Part shown: one piece after another, positions 39,319 through 47,997 of the stretch
Layout of the letters: each line of letters begins with the position of its first letter
How positions within the stretch are numbered: the first letter of the stretch is position 1
Assembly: GCF_001263175.1 (NCBI RefSeq)
Contig: NZ_CP012332.1
Span: 3,411,501 to 3,475,500 of the forward strand
Length of the DNA stretch: 64,000 nucleotides
Source: Vulgatibacter incomptus
Lineage (GTDB): Bacteria; Myxococcota; Myxococcia; Myxococcales; Vulgatibacteraceae
Direction of reading: 5' to 3'
The notes under the pieces: generated by a model
Database searches by the model: none
The model's input: the letters and a program-made list of their open reading frames with translations, nothing else
What the model was told of the DNA's origin: nothing
Position numbers and translations under genes: made by a program

Positions 39319-39352
39319 GAAGGGGACACCGTTTCCGGCGTCCCCTTCGTTT
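39319..39352 (+). terminator. Hairpin with T-run
   Basis: GAAGGGGAC and GTCCCCTTC arms (perfect 9 bp, 12-base loop) followed by GTTTT on the plus strand. No plus-strand gene is apparent before it. Confidence 0.5.
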
Positions 39353-39379
39353 TGTACCGCTGTCTTGCCAAGAGGAGCA

Positions 39380-39411
39380 CTCGACCCGCCCTTACTCTGG
39401 GACGGGTCGAG
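39380..39411. terminator. Hairpin after the Cys-repeat lipoprotein gene
   Basis: CTCGACCCG and CGGGTCGAG arms (9 bp, 14-base loop) lie about 27 bp past the stop codon of the minus-strand gene ending at 39438. It is the probable transcript end although the T-run is weak. Confidence 0.5.
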
Positions 39412-39437
39412 ACCCTACGTTGGCATGAGCGAGCGAG

Positions 39438-40676
39438 TTACGGGTTCGCGGCGAAGCAGGCCTGCATCGTTTCCTTGACGCAAGGCGCATCGAGGATGCA
39501 CCCGATCAGATCGTCCGAGAACTCCTCGGTGCCGCAGATGTACTGGCAGTGCGTCTCGGTGAAGCCAAGCGAAAGCTGACACGAGGTGATGTGAGCGCAC
39601 ATCTGGACGCACTCGGCCGAGGGCTCGAACGGAGCCGGGGCGAGGCAACCATCAATCGCCTCGGGATCGCAGGCGACCTCACCCCAGCACGCGATCTGGG
39701 CGTCGTCGAACTGGTTGGGGTCCATGCAGATGTCGCTGCACTCATCCCGGGTCAGGCCCTCGAAGATGGTCCCGTCGGTCCCACACTCGTCGAGATTGTC
39801 GCACATGGCCTTGCACTCCGGCGACACCGTGGGCTTGAAGCACTCGTTGATCACGGGCGGGTCACCAGCGCATTCGGCATTCGCGGCGCACTCGAGCATC
39901 TCGGGGGTGTAGCCGAAGCTGCCGTTCGTGCACTTCACGCCGCAATCGACGCGGGTGTTCGAGCCCATGGTGTAGCCGCAGTCGAGGTAGGCGTGGTCGC
40001 AGAACGCCGAGCACGCCTCCGACTCGCCCGGGTGGAAGCACGTGGCGACCGCGTCGGTGCCACACGCCGCCTCGGTCAGGCAGGCGATCTTCGGGGCCTT
40101 GCCGAGCGCACCGTTCGAGCAGACCTGGCCGCACTGGACGCGAGTCAGCTCACCGAGGCCGCTGTCGCAGGTGGTGTAGAGGTGATCGCACATCGCGGTG
40201 CACGCCGCGGTCTCCTGGATCGGAGCATTGAAGCACTCGTCGAGCTGATCCGTGTCGCACCAGGGGACCATGGCCTCGACGATGCAGGAACGCAGTTTGC
40301 CGTCGAAGGGCAGGCCCCCCGACTCGCACTGCCTGGTGCACTCGTCGGCGTCCCACGTGCCCTGGTTGAACGCCAACCCGCAGTCGGCGACGGCGTCGCA
40401 CATTTCGCGGCAGGACGCCTCGGTGCCGGGGCCGCCGGTGCCGCCGGTGCCCGTGCCGCCGGTGCCGCCTGTGCCCGTGCCGCCGGTGCCGCCGGTGTCC
40501 GTGCCGCCAGAGCCGGCCTCGCTACCAGCAGTGCCGCCGGTGCCGCCGCCGGCAGTACCGCCGGTGCCGCCCGTGCCACCACCGGTGCCGCCGGTGTTAT
40601 CGGGATTGTTGCTGCCGTTGCACGCCGTGCCGACGGCGAACAACATGGCCACCAGGAAAATAGATTTGCGCAACAT
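39438..40676 (-). CDS. Secreted lipoprotein with Gly-rich linker and five Cys-rich repeats
   Basis: 412 aa. Signal peptide MLRKSIFLVAMLFAVGTAC, a linker of GGTGGTGTGG units to about residue 75-80, then five tandem ~60-residue repeats. Each repeat has the pattern C-x2-MC/FC-x(4-8)-C...C-x3-C...C...C...CF, seen at EASCREMCDAVADC, TACTAMCDHLYTTC, SEACSAFCDHAYLDC, SPECKAMCDNLDEC and SAECVQMCAHITSC. Even cysteine numbers suggest disulfide-bonded modules displayed outside the cell. No named domain is recognised. Start chosen at 40676 because it opens the signal peptide. Confidence 0.82.
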   Translation of the reverse strand: MLRKSIFLVAMLFAVGTACNGSNNPDNTGGTGGGTGGTGGTAGGGTGGTAGSEAGSGGTDTGGTGGTGTGGTGGTGTGGTGGPGTEASCREMCDAVADCGLAFNQGTWDADECTRQCESGGLPFDGKLRSCIVEAMVPWCDTDQLDECFNAPIQETAACTAMCDHLYTTCDSGLGELTRVQCGQVCSNGALGKAPKIACLTEAACGTDAVATCFHPGESEACSAFCDHAYLDCGYTMGSNTRVDCGVKCTNGSFGYTPEMLECAANAECAGDPPVINECFKPTVSPECKAMCDNLDECGTDGTIFEGLTRDECSDICMDPNQFDDAQIACWGEVACDPEAIDGCLAPAPFEPSAECVQMCAHITSCQLSLGFTETHCQYICGTEEFSDDLIGCILDAPCVKETMQACFAANP

Positions 40677-40836
40677 GAAAAGCCTGCTCCTAGTGCTTCG
40701 GGTTGGGATCGGCCATCCGCCAATCCGGGCCACCCTAGCACGATCGCAACGCTTGCCAATAGCCCCTGCGATGATCGTTCGGCCGGCCCATTCGGGTATG
40801 AGGACCGCGACACGCACCGAGCGAGTGGCCTTCGGT

Positions 40837-41691
40837 TCAGGCTCCTCGGCCTACGGCGGTCAGCGCCAGGACCTCGGCGGGCTCCAGCTGAATCCGCGTG
40901 GCGCCGACGTTGTCCTCGAGGTGCTTCACGGAGCCGGTCCCAGGGATGGGGAGCATCACCGGCGAGTGGACCAGGATCCACGCCAGTGCGATCTGAGGCA
41001 ATGACGCATTGTGTCGTTTCGCGATCGCCGCGATCGGCCCGCCCTCGAGCCCTTCCGTCGACAACGGCCTCCAGGGGATGAAGGCGATGCCCCGCCGCTC
41101 GCACCATTCGAGCACCGGCTGTGAAGCGCGATCCACGAGGTTGAAGCGGTTCTGGACGGAGATGATCTTCGCGATGCCCGACGCGCGTTCGAGCTGCTCT
41201 ACGTCAAAGTTGCTCACGCCGATGAAACGGATCTTGCCCTCATTCTGCAGCCTCACGAGCTCGCCCATCGAGTCCTCGAGGGGGACCTTCGGGTCGGGCC
41301 GGTGGAACTGGTAGAGCTCGATCCGGTCGAGGCGGAGCCTGCGGAGGCTGCCCTCGCAGGCGCGGCGGATGTGCGCCGGGTCTCCGTTCGGCACCCACGT
41401 GTTCGGACCGGGCCGCGTCAGACCGGCCTTGGTCGCGACGACGAGGTTCGACGGATAGGGCGCGAGGGTCTCGCCGATCAGGCGCTCCGAGACGTCGGGA
41501 CCGTAGGAATCGGCGGTGTCGATCAGGTCGATGCCCAGCTCGACCACCCGCCGCAGGACGCGCTTCGCCTCGTCGAGATCCGGCGGCTCGCCCCAGATCC
41601 CCTCGCCGGTGATCCGCATCGCCCCGAAACCCAGGCGGTGGACGGGGACCTCGCCGCCGAGACGAAGGATTCCGGCCTGTTCGACGCTCAT
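40837..41691 (-). CDS. Aldo/keto reductase
   Basis: 284 aa TIM-barrel oxidoreductase. The AKR tetrad is seen as Asp and Tyr in LIDTADSYG, Lys in VVATKAGL, and His in YQFHRPDP. GVSNFDVEQL and an NADPH-binding end (GTGSVKHLEDNVGA) complete the family pattern. Reduces aldehydes or ketones with NADPH; the physiological substrate is not evident. Confidence 0.92.
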   Translation of the reverse strand: MSVEQAGILRLGGEVPVHRLGFGAMRITGEGIWGEPPDLDEAKRVLRRVVELGIDLIDTADSYGPDVSERLIGETLAPYPSNLVVATKAGLTRPGPNTWVPNGDPAHIRRACEGSLRRLRLDRIELYQFHRPDPKVPLEDSMGELVRLQNEGKIRFIGVSNFDVEQLERASGIAKIISVQNRFNLVDRASQPVLEWCERRGIAFIPWRPLSTEGLEGGPIAAIAKRHNASLPQIALAWILVHSPVMLPIPGTGSVKHLEDNVGATRIQLEPAEVLALTAVGRGA

Positions 41692-41808
41692 CGGTAGGCT
41701 CTCCTGGGTTCGGAGGTAGGAGTCTACCGGAGTGCCCGGATATTGGGCGAGAGAATCGTTCGCCCAAACGAACTTGACGAGCGAAGGCGCCTCGGAGGGG
41801 GGCCTGGG

Positions 41809-42434
41809 TCAAGCCACCTGCGAATGCGCCGGCTCGCTTCCCGCGACCTCGAAGTTCTCGACGCCGCCAATGACCTGGACCTCGAACCGGCCCGTGCCGT
41901 CCCCGCCTTTGACGTCGCCGTAGCGAAAGATGCCTCCGACCGAGTCGAGGCGGAGGTTGTCCGCGTGGACGGACTCCGCGCCCCCGAACATGCGGATCGA
42001 GACCGGGACGTCCTTCGGACGCGCGATGCGGAGGCACTCCATTCCGCCGATGATCTGGATCGGGACGATGCCTTCGGGGCGTCCGAGGCGGAGCTCCAAC
42101 CGGCCGACCCCCCGACGAAGGAGATCCGACGGATCTGGAGCGCCGAGAGATCGGCGCTGAGCTCGGACATGCCGCCGAGGACCCCGATCTCCCACGGGAT
42201 GGAGGACTGGAGGGCGATCTTGGAGTGGCACGACCTGGGAGGACCGAACACGCCGTATCGCAGGCGCACCTGGTTGCCCGAGTGGATGACCCTTGGTGGA
42301 TGCCCGTCGAACTCGGCCCGGTAGAGCTCACCCGGCTCGTCCAGGGACGAGATGGCGAGGTCCGTGGTGCCGCCGAAGATCTTGAGCCGCCCGCTCGTCG
42401 CCGAGCCGAGGGGTGCCGACTGCCTGCCGCTCAT
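41809..42434 (-). pseudogene. LiaF-like/cell-wall-active response domain protein, one-base frameshift
   Basis: The first ~109 codons (from 42434, MSGRQSAPLGSATSGRLKIFGG) run to ISFVGG and then shift frame at the C6 run (42108-42113 on the plus strand). They continue as VGRLELRLGRPEG, VIGGVENFEVAG and a stop at 41809. Restoring one base gives 208 aa. The repeated short beta motif with IGG/FGG turns (IQIIGGMECL, VSIRMFGGAE, VQVIGGVENF) resembles the LiaF/toast-rack fold of envelope-stress proteins. It could be a sequencing indel rather than a true pseudogene. Confidence 0.65.
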
Positions 42435-42507
42435 GGTGTACCTGCTCCTCGCTCCGTCGAGCGGAGCTTTATGGCTTTCGAATATCTTAGAGACTAAGAC
42501 TCTCTCG

Positions 42508-43236
42508 TCAAGCTTGCGCCGGAAGCTCCGGGAAGAACCGGGCGAGGCCGCGGTCGACGAACCGCACGAGGTTGGGCTTCGACCTGGCGTAGGTGCAGAC
42601 CGGCCCCGGCAGGCCGGAGCGGACGGTCACCGCCAGGAGCCCCAGCGCCGTCGCGTCGGCCTTCGTCGGCTCGTCGGCGACGAACCACTCGCGGTCCCCG
42701 AGCCAGGTCGCCAGCGCATCGATGTCGGCCTTTCCCAGCGCTTCGATCTCGTCGGCCGAGTGCCGCGCGATGCCGCGCTCGAAGAGGTGACGTCGGAAGC
42801 CTCGGCGGATGATCGGCCCAGCGACGGCGAGCGCCAGGGGCGGGATGGCCGCGGACAGGTGTCGCTTCATCGCGGCCCACCCGTCGTCGCGGACGAGCAG
42901 CTCGTACTCGAACACCTGGTGGAAGTGCTCCTCGAGCATCTTCCGCAGCACGTGGGCCCGCGAGCGCTGGTCGGGATCGAGACCTCGATCGAGGACCTTG
43001 CCGTACCGCTGCTCGAGGTAGCGGAGGATGAGCTCGGTGTCTCCGAGGCGCACGCCGCCGTCCTCGATCCACGGGCTCTTGCGCTTCGGGCCTTTGCGCG
43101 AGTTGTCCGCGACGACCCGCTCGTAGGGCACGTCGAGCATGCGCAGGCAGACCTCGAGCTTCAGCCCGAAGGGCCCTGCGGTCGGCAGGCCGAACGCGGG
43201 CGAGAAGGTGTAGAGACGCAGGGCACTCTCTGTCAT
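42508..43236 (-). CDS. Glutathione S-transferase-like protein
   Basis: 242 aa. Thioredoxin-like N-terminal half (LRLYTFSPAFGLPTAGPFGLKLEVCLRMLDVPYE) followed by KSPWIEDGG--LGDTELILRYLE, where the conserved Glu/Ser position is D-T/E. A helical C-terminal domain follows (AIDALATWLGDREWFVADEPTKADATALG). It resembles the failed-axon-connections (Fax-C/metaxin) GST subgroup. The role is probably detoxification. ATG 43236 (MTESALRLY) is the family start. Confidence 0.83.
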   Translation of the reverse strand: MTESALRLYTFSPAFGLPTAGPFGLKLEVCLRMLDVPYERVVADNSRKGPKRKSPWIEDGGVRLGDTELILRYLEQRYGKVLDRGLDPDQRSRAHVLRKMLEEHFHQVFEYELLVRDDGWAAMKRHLSAAIPPLALAVAGPIIRRGFRRHLFERGIARHSADEIEALGKADIDALATWLGDREWFVADEPTKADATALGLLAVTVRSGLPGPVCTYARSKPNLVRFVDRGLARFFPELPAQA

Positions 43237-43422
43237 GGGGATCCTCCCGGGATGCATGCAGCCGCGAAGCTGCCGGATCCGGTCCCCTTTGGTCATGAGT
43301 TCCGGAGGCGGAGAGTCGAGCATCGAACACTGCGGTTCGGCGCCCGCCGGCCAGGCTCGACCTCGCGCGGAATCGGGAACTGCCTTGCACGAGCGTCTGT
43401 GCGCCGCTAGCTTCGCCGGCCC

Positions 43423-43782
43423 ATGACCCAGCCCCTCATCCTCTCCTACGCCGGTTGCTCCACGTGCAAGAAGGCGCTGAAGTGGCTCGCAGAGCACGGC
43501 ATCGACGCGGAGGTGCGGCCCATCGTCGAGCAGCCTCCGACGCCCGCCGAGCTCGAGCGGTGGATCCCCGCGAGCGGCCTCCCCGTTCGCAAGTGGCTGA
43601 ACACCAGCGGGCAGAGCTATCGCGCGATCGGCAAGGAGCGGATCGACGCGGCCGACGACGCGACGCTGGTCCGCTGGCTCGCCGCAGATGGCAAGCTCGT
43701 GAAACGCCCGGTGCTGGTGCACGGCGATCGCGTGCTCGTCGGTTTCCGCGAGGAGCAGTACGGCGAGCTCTTCGCTCGCTGA
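43423..43782 (+). CDS. ArsC/Spx-family thioredoxin-like protein
   Basis: 119 aa. The N-terminal CxxC (YAGCSTCKKALKWL), the PIVEQPPTP loop, and KLVKRPVLVHGDRVLVGFREEQY mark the ArsC/Spx/YffB group. The R after RPV is where arsenate reductases place a catalytic Arg, but arsenate reduction is not assured. The genes around it are not ars genes. Confidence 0.87.
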   Translation: MTQPLILSYAGCSTCKKALKWLAEHGIDAEVRPIVEQPPTPAELERWIPASGLPVRKWLNTSGQSYRAIGKERIDAADDATLVRWLAADGKLVKRPVLVHGDRVLVGFREEQYGELFAR

Positions 43783-43903
43783 TCATCCCTCGCAACGAAC
43801 CGGCTTGCCGAACGAGCCCAATCGTCGGATGGGGTGGCCCAGCGCGAGTGCGCGTTTCCCGGGAGTGGGAGCCGGGTGTAGTCTGAGCCTCCGGTTCGAC
43901 CAA

Positions 43904-44572
43904 ATGACCAAAGCCTCCGCCGCCCGCCCTCAGAAGTCATCGTTCCACGACGCCGAGAGCGTCCTGCGCGAGTCCGATCCGCGGCTCGGGCGCCTGATCG
44001 ACGCGGTGGTCGAGCGGGCGGGACGGCAGCGATTCCCGCCCTCCCCCGCCGCGACGCACTTCGAGGCGCTCGCGCGTTCGATCGTTTACCAGCAGCTCTC
44101 CGGCAAGGCCGCCGCGACGATCTGGGGGCGCGTGGTCGGCGTCCTCGGGGGAGCGGTGACGCCCGAGCCGATCCTGTCCGCCGCCGACGAGACGCTACGC
44201 GCCGCGGGCTTGTCGAACTCGAAGGTCCGCTACGTGCGAGCCCTCGCCCGCGCCGTGCACGACGGCGAGGTCGATCTCGACCACGTGGAGTCGCTCCCCG
44301 ACGACGCCGTGATCCGCACGCTGACCGCCGTCTCCGGCATCGGCGTCTGGACGGCGCAGATGTTCCTGATGTTCCGCCTGCACCGCCCGGACGTCCTCGC
44401 CACCGGCGATCTCGGGATCCAGAAGGGGCTCCAGATCGCGCACTGCCTGAAGAATCCGGCGGCGCCGGGCTACGTGCTGCGGGCCGGCTCCCGCTGGGCG
44501 CCGCATCGCAGCCTCGCTTGCCTCTACCTCTGGGCCGCGCTCGACCTGAAGGTCTCGCTCACCGAGGACTGA
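43904..44572 (+). CDS. DNA-3-methyladenine glycosylase II (HhH-GPD family)
   Basis: 222 aa. Helix-hairpin-helix LTAVSGIGVWTAQMFLMF and catalytic Asp in VLATGDLGIQKG identify the AlkA/MAG1-type HhH-GPD glycosylase; FEALARSIVYQQLSGKAA is the usual first helix block. It removes alkylated purines from DNA. A second, unrelated glycosylase (mpg) lies at 15914. The ATG at 43904 opens MTKASAARP. It is followed eleven bases later by tam. Confidence 0.9.
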   Translation: MTKASAARPQKSSFHDAESVLRESDPRLGRLIDAVVERAGRQRFPPSPAATHFEALARSIVYQQLSGKAAATIWGRVVGVLGGAVTPEPILSAADETLRAAGLSNSKVRYVRALARAVHDGEVDLDHVESLPDDAVIRTLTAVSGIGVWTAQMFLMFRLHRPDVLATGDLGIQKGLQIAHCLKNPAAPGYVLRAGSRWAPHRSLACLYLWAALDLKVSLTED

Positions 44573-44583
44573 GAGGAGATCCG

Positions 44584-45348
44584 GTGGACTGGAATCCGAC
44601 TCGCTACCTCACCTTCGAGGCGGAGCGCACAGCCCCCTTCGAGGACACCTTCGGCCTCGTGCATCCGCGCACCGGGATGCGGGTCGTGGACCTCGGCTGC
44701 GGTACCGGCGCCCTCACCGCGCAGCTCGCCGAGCGCCTGCCCGGAAGCCGGGTGCTCGGCGTCGACTCGTCGCCGGCGATGCTCGAGCGAGCGAAGCCGC
44801 TCGCGGGCCCGAACCTCCGCTTCGAACGAGGGGAGCTGCAAGCGCTCGAGGGCGAGTGGGATCTGATCTTCGCCCACGCCTCGCTCCAGTGGGTCGACGA
44901 TCATCCCTCGCTCCTCGCCCGCCTGCGGGAGCGCCTCGCGCCGGGCGGCCAGCTCGTCGCGCAGGTCCCCGCCAACCACGGGCACTACACGCATGTCGAG
45001 CTCGCCTCGGTCGCGGGGGAGCCGCCATTCCGAGAGGCGTTCGCCGGATGGGCCCGCAAGTCCGCCGTGCTCGGGCCCTCGGAATACGCCCGACTCCTCT
45101 TCGACCTCGGCTTCGAAGCGATCGCCGTTCGGCTCGTCGTCTACCCTCACGTGCTGGCGGACGCCGACGCCCTGGTGGAGTGGATGCGCGGCACCGGCAT
45201 GAGGCCCTATGTCGAGCGGCTGAAGGAGCCGCTTCGGCAAGCCTTCCTCGACCGGTACACCGAGGTCCTCCGGGAACGCGCCCCGGAGCGGCCCGTTTTC
45301 TTCCCTTTCGAGCGGATCCTCCTCGCCGGCACGCGCCCGGGGAACTGA
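44584..45348 (+). CDS. tam: Trans-aconitate 2-methyltransferase
   Basis: 254 aa with GTG start (44584) after a GGAG box. Rossmann methyltransferase: VVDLGCGTGALTAQLAERLPGSRVLGVDSSPAML, then DLIFAHASLQWVDDHP, typical of Tam (ASLQWVPDH). Methylates trans-aconitate, an inhibitor of the TCA enzyme aconitase, with SAM. Length equals the family. Closely follows the glycosylase gene. Confidence 0.85.
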   Translation: MDWNPTRYLTFEAERTAPFEDTFGLVHPRTGMRVVDLGCGTGALTAQLAERLPGSRVLGVDSSPAMLERAKPLAGPNLRFERGELQALEGEWDLIFAHASLQWVDDHPSLLARLRERLAPGGQLVAQVPANHGHYTHVELASVAGEPPFREAFAGWARKSAVLGPSEYARLLFDLGFEAIAVRLVVYPHVLADADALVEWMRGTGMRPYVERLKEPLRQAFLDRYTEVLRERAPERPVFFPFERILLAGTRPGN

Positions 45349-45361
45349 AGACGGCTCGCGT

Positions 45362-46009
45362 CTACTGGTCGATCTCGCGCTTCGCGAGCTCCGCGATCGC
45401 CTTCAGGTCAAAGCGAATCTGGAGGGGACGGCCGTCCCGCCAGGCGCCGACGTGGATGTGCGGATGCCGCGACTGGCCGTTGTTTCCCACGAGCCCGATC
45501 GGCTGCCCCGCGGCCACCCGATCGCCGACTTGAACGCGGATCTCCTGGAGGTGGACGACCCACACGTGCACGCCGTCCGCGCGCTGGAGCTCCACGATCG
45601 TAGCCATGCCCTCTCCCAGCACGCCGGGCTCGTTCGTCTTCGGATTCTCGTGGATCTTCACGACCTCGCCGGAGATGGGCGACAGCACCTCCCGCCGCCA
45701 GCCGTACCAGTCCTCGTTCCGCGCCCCATCTCCGCGATATTTTCGAAGCCAGAGGCGGCCATTTTCCTCGACCAACCTGGCCACTACGCAGTCGCTGCCG
45801 AGGGCGTCCCCCGGTTCGCTGACCTGACCCGCCCAGTGCTCGTTGGTCTCGAACCTCGACGCGAAGATGGGATGCACCACCACCGCCTCGATCGACTCCG
45901 CGTCGTCGGCTCGGGACGTCGCTTCTCCGCGCGCGGGCGCCGTGGCGCAGCCAGGTAGAAGCGCCAAGGCGGCGCACGACATCGACACCAGCATTCGCGC
46001 GAGCTGCAT
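45362..46009 (-). CDS. M23-family peptidase lipoprotein
   Basis: 215 aa. Lipobox LLPGC ends the signal peptide. The C-terminal LytM/M23 core is visible: GEVVKIHENPKTNEPG, VHVWVVHLQEIRVQVGDRVAAGQPIGLVGNNGQS and the terminal HPHIHVG (HxH). The first zinc ligands (HxxxD) are not obvious, so catalytic competence is uncertain. It could cleave or bind peptidoglycan in the periplasm. ATG 46009 begins the signal peptide. Confidence 0.8.
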   Translation of the reverse strand: MQLARMLVSMSCAALALLPGCATAPARGEATSRADDAESIEAVVVHPIFASRFETNEHWAGQVSEPGDALGSDCVVARLVEENGRLWLRKYRGDGARNEDWYGWRREVLSPISGEVVKIHENPKTNEPGVLGEGMATIVELQRADGVHVWVVHLQEIRVQVGDRVAAGQPIGLVGNNGQSRHPHIHVGAWRDGRPLQIRFDLKAIAELAKREIDQ

Positions 46010-46165
46010 TCGAGGAACCTCTCCGGACGACGAGTCGAGCCTTACAGGGTGTGTCACGGGGAACGATTCAACGTGAGCGGCGTCCAGGCGTCAACCCCAG
46101 GTCTTCGCATACACGCAGCGCCGCAGCCCGTATCTAGAGACATGCTCACGGCAACGTTTGGATTT

Positions 46166-46905
46166 TCAGGCGAAGAAGCGGGCGATAGCGTCCACCAGGC
46201 GCGCGCGGGCCTCCGGGCGCACGGCGAGATCCTGCCGGACCTCGAGCTCGAGCGCCTTCCGCCCGTGCGTGCCGGCGTGATGCTCGGCCGCGTAGATGAG
46301 CCCGGCCTTCCCGAGTAGGGCTCGTTCATCGCGGTCACGAAGCCCGCGGCCCGGATCGCGGCGGCCACCCCTTCGGCGAGCTCGTCCTGGGTGTCGAACA
46401 GGACCCCGACCTCCATCGGACGAATCGCGCCTTCGTACACCGGCGTGAACGTGTGGATGGAGAAGAGGACCGGCGCCCCGTGGGCGGCGAGGCGCGCGTC
46501 TAGAGCACGGTGATACGGCCGGTAGAACCGATCGATCCGCCGCGTGCGCTCGGCGTCGGTGAGATCGCGGTTCAGCGCGACGGCCGCCCCTTCCGCCTCC
46601 GCGCGGAAGAGGGTCTCCGAGTCTTCCGGCCTGTTCGGATCGACGAGGAGGCGGGAAAAGCGGGAGAGGACGGCAGGCGCCCTCATCGCTTCAGCGAGGT
46701 CGAAGACGAGCTCTCTCGCCCCGAGGTCGAAGGCCCAATGCGTCCCGACTAGACGCGCGTCGTCGCCGTGCCAGGCGTAGCCCTCGGGGAGGCGCTCGGA
46801 CGCGTGCTCGCAGGTGAGGAAGACCGTGGCGTCCGGCGCGCCTTCCAGCGCCTCGTAGGCGTCCGTCACCTCGGAGATCACCACCTGCTTCGTGCGTCCG
46901 ATCAC
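46166..46905 (-). pseudogene. N-formylglutamate amidohydrolase family, one-base frameshift
   Basis: GTG start at 46905 with AGGAGG nine bases upstream. Residues 1-198 match the family: VFLTCEHASERLPEGY, VGTHWAFDLGARELV, RLLVDPNRPEDSET, GAPVLFSIHTFTP and EVGVLFDT. After AMNEPYSG the frame shifts at 46308-46309 and continues as AGLIYAAEHHAGTHGR, LELEVRQDLAV and a stop at 46166. One extra A restores 246 aa with the proper C-terminus. In the observed sequence the C-terminus would be replaced by an unrelated Ser/Arg-rich tail. Possible sequencing error. Confidence 0.85.
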
Positions 46906-47008
46906 CGCTTCCTCCTGCGCCCCCGAGCGAGCCAACGTTGTAGCCGCCGCGTTCCGGGGCGACAAGCCGGCGTCGGTCCGAGAGCCACCCAGTGGCCGCC
47001 GGCTCGCG

Positions 47009-47887
47009 CTACGCCGGCGGGCGCTGCGGCTCGACGGGCGCCAGCTCGGGCAGCAGGTGGTTCTCCCAGAGGGAGGTCGCGAACTGGGCGCGGAAGAAGC
47101 CGAAATGTCCGATCGCCTTGGCGCCGATGTCCTCCGGCGCGAGCCGCTTGTGGGTTTTCGGCGCACCGCCATAGAAGCGATGCATCGACTCGGTGTTCCG
47201 CCCGGACATCATCTCGTCGTCGGTGAAGGAGATCGTGGTGATCGGCGTTTCCACCGAAGCGAAGGCGGAGCGCGCTGCCTCCCCCTCGACGCCGACCGCG
47301 TAGTCCGGATGCAGGCACCAGCGCCGCCATTGCTCGATCACGCCCCGCGGCAGATCTCCGACCATGCCCAGGCGGTTGCCGGGGAAATAGCCAACCAGCG
47401 GCGTGACGAGCGGCGCCACCACGAACCAGAGCAGCCAGACGCGGCGCCTGAGCTCGGGGGTGTTCTCCCTCCAGTAGCCGCTGCCCGAAGCGATGGTCAG
47501 CATCCGGCTGATCCGCTGGCGGCCCCTCACGAACGGGATGATCTGCGCGCCCAGGCTGTGACCGATCCAGTAGAGCGGCCTCTCGCCGGTCTCGGCGGCG
47601 AGCGCGTCCAGGACGGCGCCGCAGTCGAAGCGCGCCCAATCGAGCACGTTCACGTCCAGGCGGCGCAGATCCATGGTCCGCGACTGCCCGATGCCGACGT
47701 AGTCGAAGGTCACCGTCAGGAAGCCGCGCTCCGCCAACCATCGGGCGAGGGCTGCGTAGAAGCGCTGTTCGACACCCATCGCCGGCGCGATCAACACCGA
47801 GCCGCGAGACTCGACGTCGGGTCGGAACCACCGGCTCGCGACGAGCTGGCCGTTCCCGTTGTCAATGAGTCGCTGTGGCTCGACCAT
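47009..47887 (-). CDS. Alpha/beta hydrolase
   Basis: 292 aa. N-terminal VLIAPAMGVEQRFYAALARWLAERGFLTVTFDYVGIGQS, the nucleophile elbow GHSLGAQ, and a C-terminal HFGFFR with a plausible catalytic His. It resembles the alpha/beta hydrolase-4 / serine aminopeptidase-like group. A hydrophobic helical insert (LLWFVVAPLVTPLVGYF) lies in the cap. Substrate unknown; perhaps an esterase. Confidence 0.86.
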   Translation of the reverse strand: MVEPQRLIDNGNGQLVASRWFRPDVESRGSVLIAPAMGVEQRFYAALARWLAERGFLTVTFDYVGIGQSRTMDLRRLDVNVLDWARFDCGAVLDALAAETGERPLYWIGHSLGAQIIPFVRGRQRISRMLTIASGSGYWRENTPELRRRVWLLWFVVAPLVTPLVGYFPGNRLGMVGDLPRGVIEQWRRWCLHPDYAVGVEGEAARSAFASVETPITTISFTDDEMMSGRNTESMHRFYGGAPKTHKRLAPEDIGAKAIGHFGFFRAQFATSLWENHLLPELAPVEPQRPPA

Positions 47888-47997
47888 GGGCTGCCTCCGG
47901 GACGGGACGAGCCGATGGTAGCTGCGCTCGCCCGACGTGACGATCGGACGAGCGCGAGGCGGGTCGAGTCGGCGACAGCGCCGATCGACGAGGCCGA

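Larger units (their letters stand above)
38855..39437. other. Intergenic stretch between two secreted accessory genes
   Basis: 583 bp. It should contain the promoter of the propeller gene. It also holds two hairpins at its right end (39319-39352 and 39380-39411). A 106-codon minus-strand frame (38947-39267) lacks a ribosome binding site and family similarity and is not called. It is less GC-rich in 38880-39000. Confidence 0.55.

Noticed and set aside
40145-41107. Minus-strand Ala-rich frame overlapping the Cys-repeat lipoprotein
   Set aside because: Out-of-frame shadow of the GGTGGT-type linker; the real product starts at 40676 with a signal peptide.
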